NCBI GenBank assembly: GCA_014607495.2
Contig: CP053152.1
Span: 6,076,001 to 6,140,000, forward strand
Direction of reading: 5' to 3'
Length of the DNA: 64,000 nucleotides
Origin: Carposina sasakii
Lineage: Eukaryota > Arthropoda > Insecta > Lepidoptera > Carposinidae
Of the stretch, positions 9,701 to 21,700 are shown piece after piece. The stretch's first letter is position 1, and the number at the start of each line of letters is the position of its first letter. The notes below the pieces were generated by a model that saw nothing but the letters and a program-made list of their open reading frames with translations, had not been told where the DNA came from and ran no database searches. Position numbers and translations under genes: made by a program.

Positions 9701-12700
9701 TCTACTGATGGTATAATGTAAGACATGAAATTCAGTAGGTTACTAGTAGTACTGCGTCCAGGCCGGAACCCATGCTGAGCGTCCGATAATTGCACTCCTA
9801 TGTCCTTTGAAAGCACCCCGTGTAGCGCCGATTCGAAAACCTTAGCAAATGTAGACAATACTGCGACTGGCCTATAATGGCTGACATCAACCCCACCTCC
9901 CCCTTTTGGAACTGGGATGACTCTAGTGGTTTTCCACTTGTCTGGATAGGTAGAGTTTTCCAAACACAAGTTGAATATGTGTGAAAGAGGCCCCGTCAAA
10001 ACCCTGCCACAATCCCGAGCCAAGTATGGGGGTATGCCATCAGGCCCAACAGATCGCTTCGGCGACAGAGAGGCAAGCGCCTTTTGCACCTGGCCCGGCT
10101 CCAGCCTCACAAGATGCACGCGTGCCGCGCTCGTGACCGCGCTGGCCCGTGCCGCCGCCGCCGCGTCCAGCACTGGAGGCTGAGTGTTGTAGACAGAATG
10201 AAAGTAGCGAGCAAACTCCCGTGCACTATCACTATCATTTAGCGTAATGCCACTTTTAACTATTTTGTATCTACTAGAACTTTTCCGCTTCGACTTAATA
10301 TGGTTCCAGAAGGATTTGGGATCATTTGCTAGTTGTTTTTGCAACCTATTCCTATAATCGCTGTAATTTTGTAATTGCAACGTTTTAACTTGATACCTAC
10401 TTAACCTGAAATCCGCATAGTCATGATCAAGTTTAGTAGATTTGTACTGTTTGTGTAACCTTGCCTTATTTTTTATTTTTCTGATTAACTCCGCCGAATA
10501 CCAGTCCGGATAGATATATCTAGAACTTCTGATAGTTTGTCCATTTTTCCTAGGCACATAAATATCTAATACATTGTTAATTTCATTGTACAACAGAGCA
10601 ACAGCTTCGTTTACATTTTGGTTTAAATAGAGGTCCCCCCAATTAATTTCGCTTATTGCCTTGTACAGTGCCCGGAAATCCGCTTTGTAGAAGTTCCATG
10701 AATCCACCCCCGGCCCCGCGTCAACCTCAGGAGAAGGTACATCCGAGACCGCCATCGACGTCGGTGACGGCGGCGCCGAGGTGAGGCGCACGGCGACAGT
10801 CAACGGCGGATGGTTCCTGTCTACTGCCACTAGTGGTTCCCCCGATAGGGACACCTCCACCGAATCTCCCTTTAACGCGCTCAGTACTAAATCTAAACAG
10901 CGGTCTTTGTAATTACTGATGGTATTTCTCTGAGTGAATCCACAGAACGAGACAAAACATTCATAATAATTTTGAATTTCAATAGAACATGAATACATAT
11001 TAAAATCTCCTAAAACTACCATATTTGGATACTTCAAAATATTTTTTTCAATAATATTAAATAAAAACATATAGTCATTATCAGAACTACCAGGCGGAAT
11101 ATAGACAACACATACAACAAGCTTAAAAATATTATTTTTATACACCTTTGCGCCCAGTATCTCGAACGCCGCGGACTCGATGTTGACGTCAGACAGAACC
11201 AGTTCTTTAAGTTCGTACTCATGTGTGGCCACTAAAAACGCGCCGCCCAATTTACGCCCATCATTTCGGTCGCACCTAATAATTTTAAATCTCGGTGGTA
11301 TAATTTCCATATCGTATATAGATGCATTACAACCGGTCTCAGTCACGGCGTATAAATTTGCAGATGACGTAAGTATATTGTTTCTAAATTCAGTCAATTT
11401 TGTTCTTAAGCCTCGAACATTCTGATAAAATATTTCGATGCTAGGTCTTCGCTTCTCTCGTAGACGTCTTGCTGGTTTGTCTTTTGCGAAACCAAACCCA
11501 TTCACTAAATTCGATATTTACTGGCCAAATTTCCGGTTGACATAATTTATTGTAAAAACTTTCAGGTACTCCTATAATAAATGATGCATAATCACGTTCC
11601 GTTTTAACTTTAACTTTTTCAACTTTAACATCCACATCTTTACCTAATATGCTTCCAATAAACTCAGTAAGGTCTTTGTCTGAGGTGGTTTTCTGTAACC
11701 GCCAAACATGGAGGTACTTCTTGCGTTCTATTCCTTTTAAAAGCAAGTTCATACTATTTCCTCCTTTTTTGATATCCGTAAATAATTGTTTTTTCTTCTT
11801 ATTTTGTACTAATGTCCATTCTTCTTTTGCGCTTATCGAATGTGTATTTTCCTGGCTTATAGAGAAAAAGGACGTTTCTGCTTGTTTCCTGGCCCCACCC
11901 GATGGTTGCGCCATAGGTACGGATGCCGCTGGCGCGGGCGCGCTCAGTATTGGAGTGTCCGCCGAGCCACAGTGTTCTGTTGAGCTAGTGTGCGCCGGTC
12001 GCGTTGCCGTTGTTTGATTGGATTTACTGCTGCGACTACATTTTGTTAATGCTTCCGCGTACAACTCACCACCTGAATGTATGCGCCCCGTTACTGATAG
12101 CTTTTTCTCTAGTTCACCTACGCGTTTATCCTTTTCCGCTACTAGCTCTTTCAATTCTATGATTGATATATCTAGCTGTTGAACGCGGCTCTGTTCGCGT
12201 GGATGTCGCTTATTGCGCGGAAGGTGTATAAAAATAGTTTACGACCTATTCTCATAACTAACCTATACATACCTATATACATATAAAATTTCATAAAAAA
12301 CGGTCAAGCCCTTTCGAACGAGTTTGGTAACAAACACTGCAACACGAGAATTTTATATATTAGATCACTCCAAACTCACCAGTAACATAAAGCACGTTCA
12401 TAAGCCGCCGCACGCTTCGGGGATTGACATCGCTAAAATAGTCGTCAGTCAACAGGACTCGGTTCAAATCCGCAGCTCCAGTGGTAGGCGCCGTCCGATG
12501 TAAGCCGGACGCGACCGACGAAGCTACGGACTCGGATGGACGCAACCGACGCGCCCGCGACGCCATTAGGTTGTTCTGCTCCTTTGTCGGTTGGTTTTTT
12601 ATGCGCTCCTGACTCGACATCACTTCGGACGTTGATGATAGGCGACGGGCCGATACCTGGTTTATAAAAAAATTTGTAGAACTAATGTCACCAACGTCTT

Positions 12701-15700
12701 TTCACATGTTAATAATGGTCTAATTAAACTACTAGTACTTTCTACGAGTGTAAAGTATTATTAGAAGATTATAAAATTTTCCCATGCTGTCCCTTTTTTC
12801 ATGTCGTTTATTTCGTCATCGTTAACAGATCACTCACTATCCCATTCATTCACTCTCAATCTCTACTTCCTGCACGACGCAACGCGTTCCTTTTTCCCCT
12901 CATAGTTCACTTTTCCTCATAAACTAAGGAAATAAGAGAAAATAAGGTTACCTCTTTTTCGCTAGATTATCTTGGCCATAACCATTAGACGTATGCAAGG
13001 CTAGTTACAGCACTGCTTACTCCAAAATACCTACCGATCGTTGTAAAGACGTAGAGAAGTCCTCAGCCGCGACCGCCTGTAATCTCTTCGTCGCAGTTTG
13101 CTGCGCAGTCTTCACTCTTCTTAGTGCCGAGTTTTGTAGGTAGAACGGAAGTTGTACCATGTTGCGAAGGTAATCCCAACCACCGATATTACTTTCGGAG
13201 AAAGCGCGTCGACTGTTTACTTCTACTGCCTGTTGAGACGTTTTAAATATCATTGCATGCTATAGAAGTTTGATTAAATGTAAATAAATATTCACAAACT
13301 TTTACCTAGTCCCACAGTAAGACTGCGTTTCCACTAGATGTGTTAAGCTACGGATGCGTGGTATACGTGTGATATTCATTGATTATATTGATTGTCAATG
13401 AATTGGTGCATATCAATGGCATCTATAGGAACCACAGAGATGTATAGAGTGACCCTGGGGGCCTGGCCGGTGTAAGTGGAATTTGAGCAAAATGGGCGAA
13501 CTTTTTTGTATGCAGTGACACAGAAAATATACTAGCGCCATCCTTTATCGCAGAGGTTTGCAAACATATTTCGTCTAACGCCCACTTTAAACATCAGTAG
13601 CGCCCCCATTTTTATTTCACCTTAAAAATGTCAATAGCATATTAGTTGCGTTATTTTTTTCTGGGGCTTTAACTGCCCCTCTCTAGGCATCCAACGCCCA
13701 CGAAGGGGCGTTATCGCCCACTTTGGGAGAGACTGCTTTATCGAAACTATTCTATGAAACTGACAATTTGATGGCTTACATCAGGACTCAAACAAATTTG
13801 GCTCGGAGCATATCTCCGGTTTGTTTCTGATAACTATGACAGGAACGTAGCATAGCACATCTCTGGTGGAAATGCAGTCCAAGATCTCTACATAATTATT
13901 ACTTATGTCGTTTGTACTAAGAAACGGTAAATTATTGGAGCTTTTGCACCAGACCGCATAACATTTTTTTCTATTTCCATTTATAACACATACAGGGTGT
14001 TTGTGACAGCCAGGAAAATATTGATATGCTGACTTCAGACCATGATTCTGAGGCGAAAACCACTGAAAATTTTCACAGGAAAATTAAAAATGCATTTCCT
14101 GCAGCACAATGGTACTTGTTCAGCATTTCAGTATTTGCCTGGTTGTCACTCATACCCTGTATAGGTAAGATTTTGAATATACATTAGTGTAATTATTATA
14201 ATCACGTTACCTAATACAGTATATAAATCGCACGTTTTCTGAACAGCCTAAAAGTCCTATATACATTTTCATGCAACACATCAAAGATTTAAATAATTAG
14301 AGGTGTAATTAGATGATTTAAATAATAATTGTTCAATTATGAATTACAATGATTTTATTATTATTTTTCACACATTGATGAAACACAAAATACACGAAAA
14401 TTCATGCAAATTCGTAAAACACCGTACAACATCGACTTTGTCGTTAGCAAGAAGGATCACGTTAACATCCAACTGACCTCATTCCAAGCAACCTGCGGAT
14501 ATCGAACGATTGTTTAAATAAGCTTTGAATCTCATTTTCAGGCTGACTTGCACAGTGGACTCTATTCTACGTACCTAGCGTTGAGTAAGACATACGAGAG
14601 GCGATACATTTGTCGAGTAATTTATGTCAAAATGCAACTTTTATAATGGACTTCTTCAAATTTTATTTCGCGATAGTTACATAACTCCCTCTAGGCCAGA
14701 GTGGATTGAGAGGGAACATGGCTTATGTTTTAAACGTAGGTATCGCCGATCGTACGAAAACCTACGACGTATTGAATGCCTCTCGTCATTTGAAATAGGA
14801 TATATTAGAGTGCGTTTCCGCAAATAGTTCATTTGAATGAGAGCGCTACAAATATATCTGTTACTGCATACAAAAAATGTTAGTTCTGAAACGGACTCTA
14901 CTGACTCACTACAAAAAATATGCTTCATTCTTTCATGTTGTGTCCTACCCAACACTAAATAAAGGTTTATATGTTCATATTGGGGGTCGCAATTTGGTAA
15001 AGATTGGCATTTACTTGAACGTGCTATTGTAGAATACACGATTTGATTCCCATTAAATGTTTATATTCTAGATACATTTTAGCGCCATTTAGCACAAAGC
15101 CGCGCATGTTATATCGCAACTTTCATATAGGAGCACATTTTGAAAATTTTGCGATTTCGAGTTTTTATAATATATGAGCGTAAAATCAACACGCCTATAT
15201 CATAAACGCATTTTCCCAATATTTTTTTTTTCGAATTGTGCCCCTATAGTATGAAAGAATAATTGTTTTATAAATATAGTGTGACGGTCACTGACACATT
15301 TAGATCGGTAATAAATTATAAAGCGCGATGCGTAATGGAAATAAGGATCAAATATATTTTAGCTTCCATTGCAGAATTGGTATTTTCTCGCCGTGCAATG
15401 CGACCTCTATTTCTCAAATAAATATAACAACTACCGTAAGTAATAGTGTACAGTTCTGGACGATAATTATTCGACCTTTTTTTCATACATAGGCTTTATA
15501 GTTAAGACATAGTCGGCTAATCTCGACTTTAATAGTCTATAAACAATAGAGGGTAACAGAGAATTAACGCACAAAGAACTCGTCATTAGCCCACTATGTC
15601 TGGCCAAAGGTTTACCCAGTACTGTCAAATATTTTTTTGGTATACAGAGTGATTTTTGGTCGTCAACGTTCCCGAAAACTACGAAATCTCCTCATCATCA

Positions 15701-18700
15701 CGATCATTTTTCTCCATGGAAGCATACCTGGGAAGTGTCTGGTTTCCAAAATATTAGGGTCCAAAATTGAGTAAATAGACTGCGTTTTTCTGCATAAATG
15801 CACATTGATGCGCGTAGCAAGGTTTTTTCACGAGAAATAATTAATATCTGTTTATGAAAAAACTAGCATAAACACTGGACACTACAAATTTCGCCCGATT
15901 AAGTAATAAAAAATAAAAAAATTCAAAAAAATTTACATCGTTTCCCAGCATTTTTTTTTTGCATAAACTTACTATATTTGATATATAGAGTACGTACCCT
16001 TCGTTAATGGTGGCGACGAAAAAACATCCTGTATAATAAGTAATAAGATATGTGCAATTTTTATTTGTTGTGTTCTAATTAGGCGTGTGGAACTTGGATT
16101 AGGTAGTAACATAGATTACAAGAAAAGAAATTGGTATTAATTTAGCAATAAACATCAAATTAGATAGGGAAAGTCTCATAATAGTCAAACTAAGCATACA
16201 TAGTCCATTATAAAAAAAATATTATTAAAACTAAAATAGCGGTTTTTCAACGTTTATCAATATATAAGCATCTTACCTTGCTTATAATATGTGGGTCGAT
16301 AGCCAGAAGTAGTATGAAAGGGCTCTTAGGGTCGGAACACAGAGCGTAGACCGCATTGAGTAGAGCAAGCACTTTCTCTTGTTCGCAGCTGTCTAGAGCA
16401 TCTACTACTACTACTAGTCGTGTCTGTTGTCCGGTAAATGCATCTAGACACGACACCTAGAACAAATGTTACTGTGTTTGTTAGTGTCTACGGCCAATAC
16501 AAATAGTACAGTTAACAAAGACCTGAGAGCCACTTATTTCACTGATCCAAATAAATAGCCGTCACATTATACCCTGTATTACAAATTACGCTTTCCATTT
16601 TATTAATTTCTAACTCACTAACTTTACTTAGATAAGGCTAGTCTTTGTCCTTACCATATGAGTCAAAGCTTGCACTCAGGCCTTAAGGCCAACGTTGGCG
16701 CATCGCGTGTGAGCGCCCGGGACAGGCGCCGGTACGGGCTGAGAGCTAGCGAGGTCAACACGCGGCCTCACGTGTACACTGTACAGGTACGGTAAAATAT
16801 GCTAGTCCGTATCCTTACCATATGAGTCAAAGCCTGCACTTCGGGCCTTAAGGCCAACGTTGGCGCATCGCGTGTGAGCGCCCGGGCCAGGCGCCGGTGC
16901 GGGCTCAGAGCCAGCGAGGCCAACACGCGGCCCCACGTGTACAGGTTGGCCAACACGCAAACTGCCGCCAGCGCCGCCGCGCCGTACATTAAACCTTGTT
17001 GTACGTCGCGACGTCTGGAAATTTCATTTTTACTACAATTTTATTCTGCTGTACATGTGTTTCAAGGTGCTTACTATGATGATGTTTACTACTATGATTA
17101 CGTATCTTGCAAAAGCAAAGCGGTACAATTCGATACAATGTGGCTAAAGTTCGTTGTTACGCATAAATATTTTATAAAAATCGTATATTTGTTTTCGCAT
17201 AGCTTTTGCTAATAACGCGGGAGTGGTCTGCGATTATTTTTTTTTTAATCTAACGAATTGCCAGCCAGTTGTTAAGTTGTCTCTGGTAGTTGACTGTCAA
17301 GTCACCTAATCACTCTATCAAGGACTTCGTTAGATGGATAAACATATGCAGTAGACCCGGCTTTTATTTAAAATATGTACATGTTGCCCAAATAATATCG
17401 ATGTCTGTATTTGAAGATATTTGTAACTTAGAACAGTTCTTTTTTTCATAATAAATTCTTAATCAGCCATTATAGCGCAGGTTAAGCACAAATTGAAATA
17501 AAACTTACTGCTGATCATCAGTAGACTCTGTGAAGAACAGCACCAATCCACACAGGCCGATCAGAAGACACGTGAAGACCACTTCAAACATCACCACGTG
17601 AGGGATGCAGCAAACTCGCCGCCATCTGCAGAAATAAACTTTTATTTAACGGATTAAAATGAAACTTTTCTTTGGTGAAACCTTTTTCGTAAAAGTCCCT
17701 CAGCACATTCATTCATTGGAACCCGATCACAGCGCCACCAAGTATATCCAACTATACTTTTAAACCGTCCCTGAACTTACTCTAACACACAAAAAAAAAT
17801 TATTGCAAATTACAACACCACTCGACCACCTACGTAATTTATACCAAGTTTTGTTGTATGACCACATTTATAGACGCAAAAAAGCTGATAAACAAAAGTT
17901 CTTCTACATGCATTCTCAAGCGGGACGTCATAATAGAATAGCCGTTTGTACAAAGTTTTTTTGTTGTTTTTGGGCAAATATAAAAAAAATTGAGATTTTA
18001 AAATTGTTATATGTATTTCGAAAAGTTTTGAAGTAATTCATTCGCGAATGTTTATATTATTGTCCGTTCTTTCGATATAACTACAATAAAAATAATGTAG
18101 TTCCTTAATTATTTTCAATCAAAAAAAGAGTGCGGATCTAGTATATTGATGTCTATATTAATTCAATTCAATCAGCCATAAAACTATAGACTTTTGTCGT
18201 TACACATACACAAATTTACAACCTAAATTCTAGATCCTAGAGTCAATTACGAGTACTAACCTCCACCCAGAAGTAGACGATACGGGTCTAGGCCTGAAAG
18301 CCCTCGCGAGGCGGGTGCATACCCTCCCGTATTGACACTCGAGCGCCTCGGCTAAGCTTGCTATCATCTGCACCACCATCGCCTCGCCTTCCTGTCCGCC
18401 GCTCTTCATGCCCTCCGTGAAGTGGAATCTGTGGTATTATAGATTTATTTATTTTAATACCTTACTGATATCTTTACAGGTTTATAACCTACCACGACAG
18501 AGTAACAAATATAATATTATCTATCTATCCTATAATATTTTTTCTCATATATCTTCCATGTACAGACAGCGATCCGCCCCCTGATTACGTAAAAGCAATA
18601 GCAAAGCCGAAGCCTTGAAATGTCAAAGTTCCTTTGAAATTCATTTTACGTAATACGAATTTGACAAGCAATCAGCGATTTTTGTACAATTTCCGCTATC

Positions 18701-21700
18701 GCTTTGATTTTGCTAGTTAGGTAATAAGGGGGCCGTTACATTTTTATTATATATATATAGATTAAACTATTGATACAGTTACTATTATAACTTTTTTAAA
18801 CTAACCTGATAGGCGTAGCTGGCAACGCCCTAGGATCGTTCGGTCCCGGCGGGTGACAGAACACCACTTGCAGCACCAGTAGCAAGGAACTGAACTTGCG
18901 ACCCATTGTCGACATCACTCCCGCCGCCCACCACCACTCGTATCTGGAAATAATAACTGTCTATTTAACTATTTTTGTTATGATTTTTTTATGTTATATG
19001 AGTTTACGTTGATTCGGGGCTTTACTAGAATACATCAGCAGTATCTGACCCCGATGTGCTAAATGTAGACTCAAGTTTTCGTTCATGTTCATAGAGAAGA
19101 AATAAAAGAAGAGCAGCGGCTAAGTATATTTTCATACAAAAATAGTGTGCCGCTGAGCGGGGGTGAAGTATGGGACGAGGGGAGCATTGAACACTGTAGC
19201 CCTGCCCATTTACATAGAAACCACCTTGTAGTGATTAGCCAAACTACCTGCATAAGCGTGTGGTTACAGCTACTGCGTTACACACACACTGGCCCTGAAG
19301 CTCCGCCCCTATCATGACGTCATGGCCTCACGATTGCCACACGACTCAGTTCATAGTCCCACCTCCTCTTTTACACCTTCTCCATGTTCCCGCAGTTTTT
19401 GCTACCCCAATCTCAGCACTTTAAACAATCGTGTTACATGGTCTTAGGGATCTTATTGCGGGGATAATTTACCGTGTTTTGAAGTGCGTGAACTTTAATT
19501 TATAAGAACATTAAAAATAGGTATATGTACGTATCTGCAAATACAAACCACCCACCTATTACCAGTATACCACAGCAGATACACCGCGAGGTATATAACC
19601 GCGAACAGCGAGCAGGCGACGGCCACCGCGGCGTAGGGCGGGGCCGCCGCCAGCGCCACCGCCGCCCCGCCCGCCTGCGCCGCGTGCCACGCCGCCCACC
19701 ACACCGCCCACGACCACGCCCAGCCGCTCTCCGACCACTGCCGCGCGAAGTTCTTCATCTCCTCTATAAGGTATAAGATTCGTTCGAGACTAATTACGTT
19801 GTGAAACTAAAAAGGACACTTTTTGATGTGTGCGAAATAAAGCTTAAAAAGTTAAATACGCCCACAATCACACCCACCCGCTCTCCACTCGCTGCCAGGT
19901 GAAGTTCTTTATCTCCTTTACAAGCCCTTATTATATATGCTTTCACTGTCTTTTATTCTATCTAAGGTAGGTATTTCTACCCTGTTGCTATTGTACCTGT
20001 GTATGTGTAATTTAAAAAAAAAACCTATACTATTCATAACCACAATTTTATGAAATCGAATTAGAAAAATAATTACCTTAACACGCTACCACGACACGCT
20101 CGCTTCGCTCGCTTGGCTCATGCGTTGTTATTTTAATAGTTCTAACACAACCTAACCAAATTAATTAAGCAGACAAAGTGCAAGAACACAAATTGTCTCC
20201 TTCCAAAATCCACACTATTCAAAATGCCTAGCCGTATTGTAGATAATATGGCGTGTTCTCCAATGAACCTTCGACGTATACCTATACATAATTATAACTT
20301 TACGTAACTTATTTAAGCAACTTAAATATGAATTTATACATAACTTTCCTTTAGGCCTAGTTAAGATCAAAACAAGTTTAGATATGTATAGCTTACCTTT
20401 AAGTTTATTGAGCAAAAACGACTTCCCAGACCCCCACCTGGCGTACAAGCCGACCGTAATTGGCACAGACAGACTCGGCTCAGATAACATATCAGCTAGT
20501 GCCGCACTATACAACTCATATCCCAGCATATTCTCGTTGTCCTCATTCGTATTCAGTTTCCTAGCACCGAATATCTGCCCAAGTATCGTCTTGTTGTAAC
20601 TCATGTCTATATTGTATGGGGTCTCGTTTAATTTGTTCGGCTTATATAATAATTGACTATTCTTTGGATTTCTTAGTAGTATCTCTACTATTTGCTGTAA
20701 AATAAACAAAATAATATTTCAACAGATTGAAATTTATTACACGGCTATGAACCCGCAATGGGTAAGCCAGTACTGCAGGATCATAAACGGGGTCGTACAG
20801 CCACGTTTAGCATAGTAGAGTCTGCCACCCTAGCATGACCACGCATCGTGGATATCGTATCGTCTCTATACAAAATTCAACATGGCGGCTATATTTATCG
20901 TATTTTGACAGACTAAATGCCGATAAATCGGTTTATCATATAGTGTTTCGCAGGTCATGCTAGGCTAGCAGATGTAAATGTTTAGTGACAAGTTGATATC
21001 GACTGAAAAAATGCCTCTGAGTTTCTTAGTCGACTCTTACGACATGCACGGAAGGAAAGAAAGAGAGAGATACAGCTGATGTATTCTAGTGAAACCCCAT
21101 ATCAGCACAGGAAATTAATTCAATTATTTTCTATGCTTTTTTTTGGGTAACAGTACTTAGTGTTATAAATTTTGTAGCATATTTCGTGACTGAACTGTAA
21201 AGGCATTACTAATAAAAAGCTTCAAATTAGGTATAAGCTATTCACAGTTTTATTTGACAGATATGGAAATATACTTTGCTATCAAAAATCAAGTATAATT
21301 AAGTTGTAACTTTACACGCGGTTTATTGGTTGCAGGTTATGAATAAAAGAGCTCACAAAATCGCATATTACAAGTATTCTACTGCGTCGTACCTTAGACC
21401 TAGCTCGCATAGCGATATGCAGCGCAGTATCGCCTCTATTGTCCGCCACGTTGACTCTCGCCTTCCTCTCTAACAACAAGTGCACCATTTCAGAGTTACG
21501 AGAACGCACCGCGCGCATTAGCGGCGTGTCTCCAGTCTGAAAGATGGATATAAAACATTCAGAAGCTGAAAAGAGATAAGAGAACTACAGAAATACAGTA
21601 GTTGTATTAGAAATCTCTAAAAAATGTGGGTAGTAATTTTAACCTGTTATTCATTCCAAAGTTTACAGTTAATAAATAATCACAGAAAATAAACTGCACA

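Larger units (their letters stand above)
8400..12240 (-). mobile_element. 5'-truncated non-LTR retrotransposon with intact ORF2
   Basis: A LINE on the same strand as Kidins220, inside its intron 7523-12379. In element sense it has a truncated ORF1 (to about 12230), a complete ORF2 (11505-8560), a short 3'UTR, and a tandem AAATA-type tail at about 8445-8405. APE plus RT domain order and the absence of LTRs put it in the Jockey/CR1-like LINEs; I cannot fix the clade. The intact ORF2 argues for a young insertion. At the 5' side it abuts a different repeat (12244-12363). Confidence 0.9.
13230..16276. other. Kidins220 intron 13230-16276
   Basis: No gene is supported. It contains two elements with ACAGGGTGT-like ends (13991-14162 and 15641-16035). 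ORFs on both strands around 14620-15040 have no recognisable motifs, and the rest is AT-rich. Confidence 0.55.

Noticed and set aside
14624..15039. Overlapping ORFs on both strands
   Set aside because: No recognisable motif, no splice context, and AT-rich intron surroundings.
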